This document shows positions 29,489 to 37,130 of a DNA stretch of 37,182 nucleotides, in pieces. The notes below the pieces were generated by a model. The model had not been told where the DNA came from, made no database searches, and was given only the letters and a program-made list of their open reading frames with translations. Made by a program: the position numbers and the translations under genes. The stretch is from an uncultured Anaerotignum sp. (GTDB taxonomy: Bacteria > Bacillota > Clostridia > Lachnospirales > Anaerotignaceae), in the NCBI RefSeq assembly GCF_934277605.1, contig NZ_CAKQVD010000015.1, forward strand, positions 1 to 37,182. Reading direction: 5' to 3'. Numbering within the stretch: position 1 is the first letter of the stretch; every line of letters starts with the position of its first letter.

Positions 29489-30835
29489 ATGGCTTTGAAT
29501 ACGGAAAAATGCAATGCTCTGGTGGAAAGAGACAAGAAGGTAATAGCGCTTACACAGCACCTGTCCTATTACCCTTTGGTGGTTAAAAAAATTGACGGGG
29601 ATGTGATTTATGATGAGGACGATAATCAATTTATTGATTTTCTTTCCAGTGCCTCCTCTTTGAACCTGGGGAGCTGCAACCCTGTGATCACCGCAGCGGT
29701 GAAGGAGCAGCTTGAGAACTATTCCCAGTATACCATCGCTTATACTTATAGCAAAAAAAGCATTGAATATGCAGAAAGACTGACCTCGGTTTATCCAGGT
29801 GGTGTGCCTGCGAAAATCGTTTTCGGCAACTGCGGCTCGGATGCCAATGATGCGGCGGTAAAATTTGCGAGAGCCTATACGGGCAGAAGCAAAATCATCA
29901 CATTCATCAATGCCTACCATGGCAGCACCTACGGCTCGATTTCCATGTCGATGGTAACAACCCGTATGCGTGCAAAGATGGGGCCGATGCTGCCTGAGAT
30001 TTATTGCTTCCCTTATTATGACGTATCCTACGATGATGAAACCTGTGAAAAGGAATGTATCGCAGATATCGAAAGAGCATTTGCTACCTATCTGCCTGCG
30101 GAGGAGGTTGCCGCAGTCATCATTGAGCCTGTGCAGGGCGATGCGGGGCTTTTGGCAGGACATCCCATCTTTATGAAAAAGCTGCATGAGCTGTGCAAAA
30201 AGCATGGGATTCTGTTTATCTCCGAGGAGGTGCAGCAGGCGTTTTATCGCACAGGAAAATTCTTCGGCATTGAGCATTATGACATTGTTCCCGATGGGAT
30301 CATCATGGGGAAATCCATTGGGGCCGGCTTCCCCTTGGGTGCATTTATGGCAAGGGCGGAAATCATGGATTGCCTGCCGGCACCTGCGCACCTGTTTACC
30401 TTGGGCGGCAATGCAACGGCGTGTGCAGCCGGTGTGGCGGCATTTGATTATATGCAGTCGGCAGAATTTCAGAAGCTTTTGGCGGAAAACACAAGGCTTT
30501 TGGAGGAATGTATCGCTGACCTGCGTGCAGCCTTCCCTGAGGTTGTGACAGCCAGAAGGGGCATTGATATGTCCTGTGGCTTGGCAATCACAAAAAGGGA
30601 CGCAGACGGAAAGGATGTGCCTGATGGCGACGGCACCTTTAAAATCCTTTACCGTGCGTATGAAAGAGGTCTGCTGGTGATCTCTCTTTCCGAGAATATC
30701 CTGCGTATTCAGCCGCCACTGAACATCAGACCGGAAAATCTGAAAAAGGGCTTTGCAATCATCAAGGCTTCTATTCAGGATTATGTGAATGGGGATATCC
30801 CCGATTCCGTTATGCAGTTCCGTGCAGGCTGGTAA
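29489..30835 (+). CDS. Class III PLP-dependent aminotransferase (or amino acid epimerase)
   Basis: A 448-residue fold-type I PLP enzyme of the class III aminotransferase family. Landmarks are FGNCGSDAND (112-121, usually GSEANE), the ring-stacking YHG at 143-145, and the Schiff-base lysine K275 in MGKSIGAGFP. The residue that normally is Asp contacting the PLP ring nitrogen (DEVQ motif) is E246 in SEEVQQAFYRTG, an unusual substitution. Class III enzymes include omega-amino acid transaminases and hydrophobic amino acid epimerases, so the reaction is undecided. The ATG at 29489 has AAGGAG 8 nt upstream. It follows the YkvI-like transporter in the same direction and ends at a strong bidirectional terminator. 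Confidence 0.88.
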   Translation: MALNTEKCNALVERDKKVIALTQHLSYYPLVVKKIDGDVIYDEDDNQFIDFLSSASSLNLGSCNPVITAAVKEQLENYSQYTIAYTYSKKSIEYAERLTSVYPGGVPAKIVFGNCGSDANDAAVKFARAYTGRSKIITFINAYHGSTYGSISMSMVTTRMRAKMGPMLPEIYCFPYYDVSYDDETCEKECIADIERAFATYLPAEEVAAVIIEPVQGDAGLLAGHPIFMKKLHELCKKHGILFISEEVQQAFYRTGKFFGIEHYDIVPDGIIMGKSIGAGFPLGAFMARAEIMDCLPAPAHLFTLGGNATACAAGVAAFDYMQSAEFQKLLAENTRLLEECIADLRAAFPEVVTARRGIDMSCGLAITKRDADGKDVPDGDGTFKILYRAYERGLLVISLSENILRIQPPLNIRPENLKKGFAIIKASIQDYVNGDIPDSVMQFRAGW

Positions 30836-30851
30836 TCCAAACAGAGCATAG

Positions 30852-30894
30852 AAAAAGCCGAAAATCCCGATCAAAAGGATTTTCGGCTTTTTTT
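30852..30894. terminator. Bidirectional intrinsic terminator
   Basis: A perfect 16-bp stem (30852-30867 with 30877-30892, AAAAGCCGAAAATCC-type arms) with an A-run on the left and a T-run on the right. It separates the converging aminotransferase and sodium:alanine symporter genes. Confidence 0.9.
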
Positions 30895-30917
30895 CATGCG
30901 GAAACGCCCGAAAGCGT

Positions 30918-32339
30918 CTATTCGTTCCAATAATCTGTGCCGCTGATACCGATATCGGCAGAGCGGAAAACAGGATTTTTGCCTGCCTGCTTTTGCTTTT
31001 GATAATCCGCCAGAGCCTTACAGGCGGTTTTCCCCATGATGAGACAGGCGGGGACGTTTATCAGTGCCATAATGCCCATGAGGACATCTGCCAAATCCCA
31101 TGCCAAGCCTGCGGAGAATTGCGCGCCCATAAAGATGATGGCGGCTGCTAAGAGGCGATAGCACAGCATGAAGGGCTTATTTTTGGTTGCCTTGGGGTAG
31201 AGATAGCTGATGTTCATTTCTGCATAGAAATAGTTGCCGACCAAGGTGGTGAAGGCAAACAGCGTGAGGGCAACTGTGATGAAAATGCTGCCGAGAGAGC
31301 CGAAATTCGCAATGAGAGAATCCTGAATATAGGCGGCATTCATGGTGTTGCCTGCGGCATCCACATAGGCGGAGGCATCCAGATTGGTGCAAAGAATCAT
31401 AAAGGCGGTGGAGGAGCAGATGAGGATGGTATCAATAAAAACCGAAAGCATCTGCACCAGCCCTTGCTTTGCGGGATGGGAAACATCCGCAGAGGCGGCG
31501 GCATTCGGAGCAGAGCCAATGCCTGCCTCGTTGGAATACAGCCCACGCTTAATGCCATTCATCATGGCTGCGCCCAACAGACCGCCGAACACGGATTTTG
31601 TGGAGAATGCCTCGCTGAAAATACGGACGAACACATGGGGCAACGCCTGCATATGCAGCAAAACGATGACCAATGCCGCAAGAATATAAATCCCTGCCAT
31701 GACGGGCACAAGAACCTCTGTTACCCTTGAGATACGCTTGCCGCCGCCCAGAATGACAATGCCTGCCAAAAGGGCAACAATGGCACCGATATAGAGGGAG
31801 GCATTTTCGCTCGGCACATAGACCTTGATGAAATCGGTCATATTGAAGGAGGCAAGGGCGTTAAAGCCGCCCATATAGGTCAGAATGAGGGCAATGGCGA
31901 AAGCACCGCCCAGCAGTGAGGAGCCGAGTCCCTGCTTGATATAATACGCAGGGCCGCCATAGGAGCCATGCTCCCCCTTCTTTTTATAGATTTGAGCAAG
32001 GGTGGATTCGATGAAGGCGGAGGCACTGCCCATGATGGCAATGAGCCACATCCAGAAAACTGCGCCTGCGCCGCCTGCGATGATGGCACCCGTTACGCCG
32101 ACCACATTGCCTGTGCCGACACGGGAGGCGGTGGAAACCATGAGGGCTTGGAAGGAGGAAATGGATTCCGAATCCTCTTTTTTTTCTGTTATGACACGAA
32201 TGGACTCGCCGAAAAGGCGAAACTGAATAAAACCTGTTTTGATGGTGAAATAAAGTCCTGCTGCAATGAGCAGGGCAATCAGAATATAGCTATACAAAAA
32301 GCCGCTGATTGAGCTGATACTGTTTGCAAATGCTTCCAT
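30918..32339 (-). CDS. Sodium:alanine symporter family (AGCS) transporter
   Basis: A 473-residue, strongly hydrophobic transporter of the alanine-or-glycine:cation symporter family. Near the N-terminus are TIKTGFIQFRLFGES and the signature STASRVGTGNVVGVTGAI. Further motifs are GGPAYYIKQGLG and YSNEAGIGSAPNAAAS. These proteins take up alanine, glycine or glutamine with sodium. The ATG (complement of 32337-32339) has AAAGGAG 7 nt upstream on the minus strand. It is a single-gene leftward unit between a shared terminator and the hom promoter region. Small-residue specificity is inferred from the family. Confidence 0.93.
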   Translation of the reverse strand: MEAFANSISSISGFLYSYILIALLIAAGLYFTIKTGFIQFRLFGESIRVITEKKEDSESISSFQALMVSTASRVGTGNVVGVTGAIIAGGAGAVFWMWLIAIMGSASAFIESTLAQIYKKKGEHGSYGGPAYYIKQGLGSSLLGGAFAIALILTYMGGFNALASFNMTDFIKVYVPSENASLYIGAIVALLAGIVILGGGKRISRVTEVLVPVMAGIYILAALVIVLLHMQALPHVFVRIFSEAFSTKSVFGGLLGAAMMNGIKRGLYSNEAGIGSAPNAAASADVSHPAKQGLVQMLSVFIDTILICSSTAFMILCTNLDASAYVDAAGNTMNAAYIQDSLIANFGSLGSIFITVALTLFAFTTLVGNYFYAEMNISYLYPKATKNKPFMLCYRLLAAAIIFMGAQFSAGLAWDLADVLMGIMALINVPACLIMGKTACKALADYQKQKQAGKNPVFRSADIGISGTDYWNE

Positions 32340-32533
32340 AGGATGCTCCTTTCAAAAAAATACTCCTACATATATTAAAGGAAAGAAGGCGTTTCGTCAA
32401 ATAAGTACGAAAAAAAGAACAGGGACAGAGGGAAAGCAGGGTTAATATCTCTGAAAGAGATGGATTTTATTCATTCGCATACGAAATGTTTTTGTGATAC
32501 GGAAAAATGTTTGCAGAAAAAAGACAAAAACTA

Positions 32534-32561
32534 TTGACAAGCAAAATTTTCCTGTTAAAAT
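32534..32561 (+). promoter_or_regulatory. Sigma-A promoter of hom
   Basis: Perfect TTGACA at 32534-32539 and TAAAAT at 32556-32561 with a 16-nt spacer, about 60 nt before the ATG at 32626. I see no T-box or riboswitch in the leader. The rest of 32340-32533 shows no other clear element. Confidence 0.75.
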
Positions 32562-32625
32562 CTTTATTATCACAAAAAATAGTGACGAAGGTTTAAAGGT
32601 AAATTGAGTACGGAGGACACAAAAC

Positions 32626-33924
32626 ATGGAGCAAGCGGTTAGAAAAATCGCCTTACTGGGCATGGGCACTGTTGGCGGTGGCGTATATGAAATCATTGAA
32701 AAGCAGAAAGAGGAAATGCCCTTCAAAATTGGGGCAGAATTGGAAATCGTAAAGATTTTGGTGCGGAACAAGGCGAAATATGCAGACAAGGTGCCTGCGG
32801 AAAAGCTGACAGACGCTTGGGAGGATATCATCAACGATGACAGCATTGATATTGTGGTTGAGGTGATGGGCGGCATTGAGCCTGCACGCACATATATCAA
32901 GGCGGCTCTGGCGAAGGGCAAGCACGTTGTGACAGCGAACAAGGACTTGATGGCGGCACACGGGCATGAGCTGCTGGAGCTTGCGGGAGAGCATCGGTGC
33001 GATTTGCTCTTTGAGGCGGCTGTGGCAGGCGGGATTCCCATTATCCGCCCCTTGAAGCAGTGCTTGGCAGGCAATAGCATTACTGAGGTTATGGGGATTA
33101 TCAACGGGACAACAAACTTCATTTTGACCAAAATGAAGGAGGACGGCATGGACTTTGCGGAGGCATTGCAGATGGCAACCGATTTGGGCTATGCAGAGGC
33201 AGACCCTACCGCAGACATTGAGGGCTATGATGCAGGCAGAAAGCTGGCGATTATGGCTTCCATCGCATTCCATACCCCTGTTACCTTTGATGATGTGTTT
33301 ACAGAAGGGATTACGAAAATCACAGCAAAGGATATGCGCTATGCACAGGAAATGGGCTGCAATATCAAGCTGCTGGGGATTGCAAAGAATACAGAGACAG
33401 GCATTGAGGTTAAGGTTCATCCGACCATGATTCCACAGAATCATCCGCTGGCGGCAGTAAACGATTCCTTTAATGCGGTATTCGTGCATGGGGATGCAGT
33501 GGATGATGCGATGTTCTATGGACGTGGCGCAGGCGCTTTGCCTACGGGCAGTGCTGTTGTGGGCGATATCATGGATGTGGCACGCAATATGCTGTTTGAT
33601 GCCAACGGCCGTATCGGATGCAGCTGCTATAAGAGCCTGCCGATTAAGCAAATCGGGGACACCACCAGCAGCTATTACATCCGCATGAAACTGGAGGACA
33701 GAGCGGGTACCTTGGCGGCAATGGCAAATGTGTTTGCGGAAAACAACATGAGCATTTTGGTTTTGCTGCAGAAGGAAACCATTGAGAAGGATGCGGAAAT
33801 TGTTGTGGTCACACATGAAGGGGCAGAAAAGGACTTCATGGCGGCATTGAAGCAGTTCTCCTCTATGGATATGGTGAAGGAAATTTCTTCCGTTATTCGT
33901 GTATACGCACTTGGAAATGTATAA
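32626..33924 (+). CDS. hom: Homoserine dehydrogenase
   Basis: A 432-residue enzyme reducing aspartate semialdehyde to homoserine, the branch point to threonine and methionine. The N-terminal NAD(P) motif is GMGTVGGGV. The catalytic domain has VTANKDLMAAHG, EAAVAGGIPII, MGIINGTTNFIL and the conserved EADPTADIEGYDAGRKLAI segment. The C-terminal 80 residues form an ACT domain (IRMKLEDRAGTLAAMANVFAENN), which usually mediates threonine feedback inhibition. The ATG follows ACGGAGGACAC. It is a monocistronic unit with its own promoter and terminator; no thrB, thrC or asd gene is adjacent. Confidence 0.97.
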   Translation: MEQAVRKIALLGMGTVGGGVYEIIEKQKEEMPFKIGAELEIVKILVRNKAKYADKVPAEKLTDAWEDIINDDSIDIVVEVMGGIEPARTYIKAALAKGKHVVTANKDLMAAHGHELLELAGEHRCDLLFEAAVAGGIPIIRPLKQCLAGNSITEVMGIINGTTNFILTKMKEDGMDFAEALQMATDLGYAEADPTADIEGYDAGRKLAIMASIAFHTPVTFDDVFTEGITKITAKDMRYAQEMGCNIKLLGIAKNTETGIEVKVHPTMIPQNHPLAAVNDSFNAVFVHGDAVDDAMFYGRGAGALPTGSAVVGDIMDVARNMLFDANGRIGCSCYKSLPIKQIGDTTSSYYIRMKLEDRAGTLAAMANVFAENNMSILVLLQKETIEKDAEIVVVTHEGAEKDFMAALKQFSSMDMVKEISSVIRVYALGNV

Positions 33925-33932
33925 AATTTGGA

Positions 33933-33960
33933 AAAGGCAGACAAATTGTCTGCCTTTTTT
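33933..33960 (+). terminator. Intrinsic terminator after hom
   Basis: AAGGCAGACAA and TTGTCTGCCTT arms form a near-perfect stem with a tiny loop, followed by T-rich sequence. Confidence 0.9.
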
Positions 33961-34049
33961 GGCGGGAATTTGTTAAGAATGATGAATGGCTTTTCTTTTG
34001 CGGGGATGTTATCATATACCTTGTGAAGAAAAGAGGGGGATATAGAAGC

Positions 34050-34709
34050 ATGAAATATTTTACCAAAGAATGGTACGAAGCGAATCAGGCTGCCGATTGG
34101 TGTTTGAATATGGCAGTTTCCAAAAATGCGGAGGAATTTTCCGAGGAATATTATAAGGATTTGTATACACGCCGCCGTCGTGCCTTTATGAAGCAGCTGA
34201 AGGAGGAGGAAGGCGACGCCTTTGATAAAATTGCGGCTGAGGTTGCGTTTATGAAGCACCATGAGGAAACCGTAAAGCGTATGGAGGCACGCCTGCCCAT
34301 CGAGATTAAGGCAGAGGTTGCGGATATGCGTGTGTTGGCACTGGATATTGCGACAAAAGAGGTGCGCCATCAGTTGAAGGACTGGTGTGAGGCGCAGAAG
34401 GCGCTTGCGGCTGCGAAAGAGACAGAGGGCATGGAACAGGACAGCGAGGCTTTTGCGGGCTGTGTGCTGAAGGGCTTGGAGCTGAAGGAAAAGACATTGA
34501 CACTTACCCTGAAGGGCACTGTAAAAAAGGCTGTGTTTGAGGGATATCGGATTTTGGAGCAGGAGGGCTATCTTCTGGGTGCTGCATATTTGAAGGAAGA
34601 GGTCTATGCAGTGGAAGGCGGCAAGGAATACCACGCACTGCTGCAAAAAAGCAATGGCACATTGGGTTATCTGACCATTTTTGCGGAAAAGCTTACAATT
34701 TTAAAATAA
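34050..34709 (+). CDS. Hypothetical protein, DUF4085-like
   Basis: A 219-residue soluble, charged protein starting MKYFTKEWYEANQ, which resembles the start of DUF4085 proteins as I remember them. It is helical in the middle (residues 40-140, rich in Glu, Lys, Ala). The C-terminal part is strand-rich (LELKEKTLTLTLKG, YRILEQEGYLLGAAYLKEEVY). There are no signal peptide, membrane segment or catalytic motifs that I recognise. I chose the ATG at 34050, with GAGGGGG upstream. It stands alone between the hom terminator and a tandem-hairpin terminator. Function is unknown. Confidence 0.75.
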   Translation: MKYFTKEWYEANQAADWCLNMAVSKNAEEFSEEYYKDLYTRRRRAFMKQLKEEEGDAFDKIAAEVAFMKHHEETVKRMEARLPIEIKAEVADMRVLALDIATKEVRHQLKDWCEAQKALAAAKETEGMEQDSEAFAGCVLKGLELKEKTLTLTLKGTVKKAVFEGYRILEQEGYLLGAAYLKEEVYAVEGGKEYHALLQKSNGTLGYLTIFAEKLTILK

Positions 34710-34733
34710 GACAGTTTAAAGCAAAACAGAAAA

Positions 34734-34785
34734 GGTGTCGACTTTGTCGACACCCTAAAGGCGGACAGGTTGTCCGCCTTATTTT
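34734..34785. terminator. Tandem hairpins between converging genes
   Basis: Hairpin 1 has 9-bp perfect arms GGTGTCGAC (34734-34742) and GTCGACACC (34746-34754). Hairpin 2 has 10-bp arms 34758-34767 and 34771-34780, followed by ATTTTTA. They lie between the hypothetical gene and the leftward cupin gene. A similar pair occurs at 37080-37130. Confidence 0.8.
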
Positions 34786-35126
34786 TATTCGTTCATAACG
34801 AATGCAATCATTTCCATATCCTCATCGGTGTTATTTTCCATGGAGTGCCATTCGCCAACCTTGATGGTGCAGACATCCCCGGGGTGTACCTCTGTTTTTG
34901 TGCCATCGTTATCCACGAAGGTACCTACGCCCTTAAGGATATAATAGGGCTCTGTGTTGCCAACGTGCTGATGCCAGCCGATAGAGCTATGCGGCTTTAC
35001 GATGACACGAGCGAACATGGTGCCATGGCCCATTAAGTCCTCTCCCTCTAAAATATGATGGATTTCAACACTGCCCTTGCCGTCTCTCAATCCTTCAACA
35101 GTAACAACTCTTTCTTTTTTAATCAT
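34785..35126 (-). CDS. Small cupin domain protein
   Basis: A 113-residue single-domain cupin. Motif 1 is GWHQHVGNTEPYYILKGVG, with metal-ligand histidines and Glu near residues 52-60; motif 2 is PGDVCTIKVGEWHSMEN. Small cupins bind metals and act as isomerases, epimerases or ligand sensors; the reaction here is unknown. The ATG overlaps the stop of the radical SAM gene by the ATGA arrangement (35123-35126), so translation is coupled and the two products probably work together. Confidence 0.85.
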   Translation of the reverse strand: MIKKERVVTVEGLRDGKGSVEIHHILEGEDLMGHGTMFARVIVKPHSSIGWHQHVGNTEPYYILKGVGTFVDNDGTKTEVHPGDVCTIKVGEWHSMENNTDEDMEMIAFVMNE

Positions 35127-36073
35127 GGTGTATTCTCCTCTCTTTTTATAAAGCTCTCGGCGGTGGCAACGCCCGATAAATCGAAGGTCGGGGTATAGTC
35201 GCTTGTTGCCGAGGAGCGTTTTTGCATAAAGCCGTTTTTTAAGCCGATTTCAAAAAAATACGCAATGACCTTTTCATATTCAAAGGTGGTCAATCGGCGG
35301 GAAAGTGCTTTATATTCCCTTGCGTGATACATGGGGGTATATTGGCTCATCAGGGAAACCATGGTATCCTCGCCCGGAAATGCCTTTATCCAATCCAGAA
35401 TACGCATGCTGTCCTTATATTGCCCGGGCAATATGAGATGGCGCAGAATGATGCCTTTGTGCAAAAGCCCCTCTGCGTCGAAAACATCCTGCGGCACCTG
35501 CCTGCGCATTTCCAAAATGGCGGCGGCGGCGGTTTCTCTGTATTGCGGGGCGTGGGAATAGGCAACGCCCAGGTCATTATTCCAATATTTAAAATCGGGC
35601 AAATAGACATCCACCAAGCCCTCTAACATCCGCAAGCCTGTGAGGGATTCATAGCCGTTGGAATTATAGACAACGGGAATCTGCAGCCCCTGTGCCTTTG
35701 CAAGCGCAAGCGCCTTTGCCGTCTGCGGAATGAACTGCACTGCGGAAACGAGATTGATATTATGAAAGCCTCTTTCCTGCTGTTCCAAAAAAATTTCCGC
35801 CAAACGTGGAATGGTTATTTCCTGCCCAAAGCCCTCTTGGCTAATGCTGTGATTCTGGCAGAACACACAGCTTAGATTGCAATGACTGAAAAAAACAGTG
35901 CCTGAGCCCCTTGTGCCGCTGATGCAAGGCTCCTCCCACGGATGACCGCTGACGAGGGCAACCTTCGGCAAAAACGGCGCATGACACCGGCCTGTTTCGC
36001 CTGCGGTGCGGTTGACACTGCAATTTCTGGGGCAGATTTGACAATGGGATAATGCTGTTTTCATTTTTTCCAT
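35123..36073 (-). CDS. Radical SAM protein, PflX-like
   Basis: A 316-residue radical SAM protein of the pyruvate formate-lyase activase-like type. The cluster motif CNLSCVFC supplies three cysteines for the [4Fe-4S] that cleaves S-adenosylmethionine. An N-terminal CQICPRNCSVNR and the RCHAPFLPKVALVSGHPWEEPCISG stretch match the PflX subgroup, which lacks a proven target. The C-terminal half has YLPDFKYWN and RHLILPGQYKDS, also typical. The ATG has AGAGGTG upstream on the minus strand. It is cotranscribed with the cupin gene, with which it overlaps by 4 nt. No glycyl-radical enzyme gene is nearby. Confidence 0.88.
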   Translation of the reverse strand: MEKMKTALSHCQICPRNCSVNRTAGETGRCHAPFLPKVALVSGHPWEEPCISGTRGSGTVFFSHCNLSCVFCQNHSISQEGFGQEITIPRLAEIFLEQQERGFHNINLVSAVQFIPQTAKALALAKAQGLQIPVVYNSNGYESLTGLRMLEGLVDVYLPDFKYWNNDLGVAYSHAPQYRETAAAAILEMRRQVPQDVFDAEGLLHKGIILRHLILPGQYKDSMRILDWIKAFPGEDTMVSLMSQYTPMYHAREYKALSRRLTTFEYEKVIAYFFEIGLKNGFMQKRSSATSDYTPTFDLSGVATAESFIKREENTP

Positions 36074-36103
36074 AAAACTGACACCTCTGTCTTTCCTATT
36101 GTG

Positions 36104-36133
36104 ATTGTATCATAGTGGGGCGGGAAAAGACAA
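36104..36133 (-). promoter_or_regulatory. Promoter of the radical SAM-cupin operon
   Basis: On the minus strand, TTGTCT (36133-36128) and TACAAT (36109-36104) are separated by 18 nt, 30 nt before the ATG. It is an acceptable but not perfect sigma-A site. Confidence 0.5.
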
Positions 36134-36263
36134 CTGTTTTTCCGAAGAAGAAGGGGGAGAGGGGGAGGCATTTCCATGGATTCCCCTTTGCTTTTTCGAC
36201 AAAAAAATGTTATCTTAGGAGCATAGCAGAAGGAAATGAAGCAGGAGGGGGCGACAGGAGAGC

Positions 36264-36488
36264 ATGAGAGAATATCAAACCGAGCAGAAGGAAGAGCGTG
36301 TGCTTTCTAAGGTTATTTGCAACGGCTGCGGCAGGGAAATCCCCTTGGAGCATGCGGATTATTTTCATGCGGAAAAAACATGGGGCTATTTTTCCGAGCA
36401 GGATGGCAGAAGGGACAGCTTTGACCTTTGCGAAAAGTGCTATCGGGCATGGGTGGATCGCTTTCGGGTGAAGCTGAAGGAGGAATGA
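36264..36488 (+). CDS. Small zinc-ribbon protein, function unknown
   Basis: A 74-residue protein with two CxxC pairs, CNGCGREI near residues 19-26 and CEKCYRAW near 56-63, arranged as a zinc ribbon. WGYFSEQDGRRDSFDLCEKCYR is a pattern seen in small uncharacterised Clostridial proteins. There is no membrane segment. The ATG follows CAGGAGAGC. It has its own terminator and is the only rightward gene in this corner of the window. A metal-binding or protein-interaction role is all that can be said. Confidence 0.75.
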   Translation: MREYQTEQKEERVLSKVICNGCGREIPLEHADYFHAEKTWGYFSEQDGRRDSFDLCEKCYRAWVDRFRVKLKEE

Positions 36489-36497
36489 GGCGGCTTT

Positions 36498-36523
36498 GGC
36501 GTGTGTGCGGCACGCCTTTTTTT
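36498..36523 (+). terminator. Intrinsic terminator after the zinc-ribbon gene
   Basis: GGCGTG (36498-36503) and CACGCC (36511-36516) form a stem with a 7-nt loop followed by T7. Confidence 0.85.
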
Positions 36524-36526
36524 ATT

Positions 36527-36557
36527 GCAAAAAATTGTCCCCGCAAAAGCGGGGACA
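36527..36557 (-). terminator. Leftward terminator of the Cys-rich gene
   Basis: TGTCCCCGC (36536-36544) and GCGGGGACA (36549-36557) pair perfectly around AAAA. The A-run to the left is the U-tract for leftward transcripts, so the minus-strand gene ending at 36575 is transcribed. Confidence 0.8.
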
Positions 36558-36574
36558 GAACATGTGTGGATGGG

Positions 36575-37012
36575 TTATGATTTGCAATCCTCTTTACATT
36601 TTGCGCCGGAGCAATCCTCCCCGAAAACTGTGCCGAAGCCACAGCAGGAGCGAGGCTTAGCGACAGGGGAGAACAAATCCAAGGGGAAGCGGATATCCTC
36701 GAAGCCCTTGCAGGGATCGCTGTTTGCTGCATTTGCGGAGCAACGCTCAGGCACGCATCTGCCAAGAGAATGAACCATAATATTGACTGTACGGAACAGC
36801 TTTACGATGGTAAACAGCCCGACGGTAACATTGACCGCAATGGGTGCGCCGAGGGCGGCATCTCCGCTTGCCTGAGTGGCTTCACAGCCGCAGGAATTGC
36901 AGGGGTTGCAGGTGTTGCAGGAATTGCAGGCAGGGAAGCGCAGCTCTGCATTGAGCGCAACCGCCTTGCCCTCTGCAAGAATGAAGGGGCCTCCCTTGGA
37001 GAGAGCATCCAC
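36575..37012 (-). CDS. Cys-rich hypothetical protein, start uncertain
   Basis: A leftward frame of at least 145 residues. It contains a striking CNSCNTCNPCNSCGC block near residues 31-45, encoded by a 9-bp imperfect tandem repeat. Further clusters are GRCVPERC, PRSCCGFG and a C-terminal CSGAKCKEDC. The frame is open from about 37057, but only GTG at 37012 is a usual start and it has no ribosome binding site. The in-frame extension to the right (TEADVTTVTDQY) still looks like protein, so the 5' end may be truncated or use an odd start. A terminator at 36527-36557 fits this direction. It may be a metal-binding or spore-surface protein, but I do not recognise the family. Confidence 0.55.
   Translation of the reverse strand: MDALSKGGPFILAEGKAVALNAELRFPACNSCNTCNPCNSCGCEATQASGDAALGAPIAVNVTVGLFTIVKLFRTVNIMVHSLGRCVPERCSANAANSDPCKGFEDIRFPLDLFSPVAKPRSCCGFGTVFGEDCSGAKCKEDCKS
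36890..36936 (+). repeat. 9-bp imperfect tandem repeat inside the Cys-rich gene
   Basis: Units of the type TTGCAGGNN follow each other about five times. On the minus strand each encodes Cys-Asn-x, producing the CNx repeat. This is protein-level repetition, not a CRISPR. Confidence 0.8.
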
Positions 37013-37079
37013 ATACTGATCGGTTACGGTGGTAACGTCTGCCTCAGTAGCGGCATGGATTTATGCAAAACAAAAAAAC

Positions 37080-37130
37080 GGTGTCGGATTTTTCATCCGA
37101 CACCTTAAGTCGAAATCAGGATTTCGACTT
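37080..37130. terminator. Second tandem-hairpin element
   Basis: Hairpin 1: GGTGTCGGAT (37080-37089) with ATCCGACACC (37095-37104). Hairpin 2: AAGTCGAAAT (37107-37116) with ATTTCGACTT (37121-37130). The A-run at 37071-37078 gives a U-tract for leftward transcripts, so transcription from the right should stop here. I can support no gene in 37058-37182. Confidence 0.7.

Noticed and set aside
29396..30874. 492-residue leftward ORF opposite the class III PLP enzyme
   Set aside because: Antisense shadow with no domain, running into the shared terminator region.
32653..33816. 387-residue leftward ORF opposite hom
   Set aside because: Antisense shadow of homoserine dehydrogenase.
36890..36936. Short repeats resembling a CRISPR
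   Set aside because: The 9-bp units are contiguous without spacers and encode Cys-Asn-x on the minus strand.
36770..37108. 112-residue rightward ORF with GVAGVAGIAG repeats
   Set aside because: The repeat is the reverse reading of the Cys-Asn-x repeat, the start lacks a binding site, and the terminators at both ends favour the minus strand.
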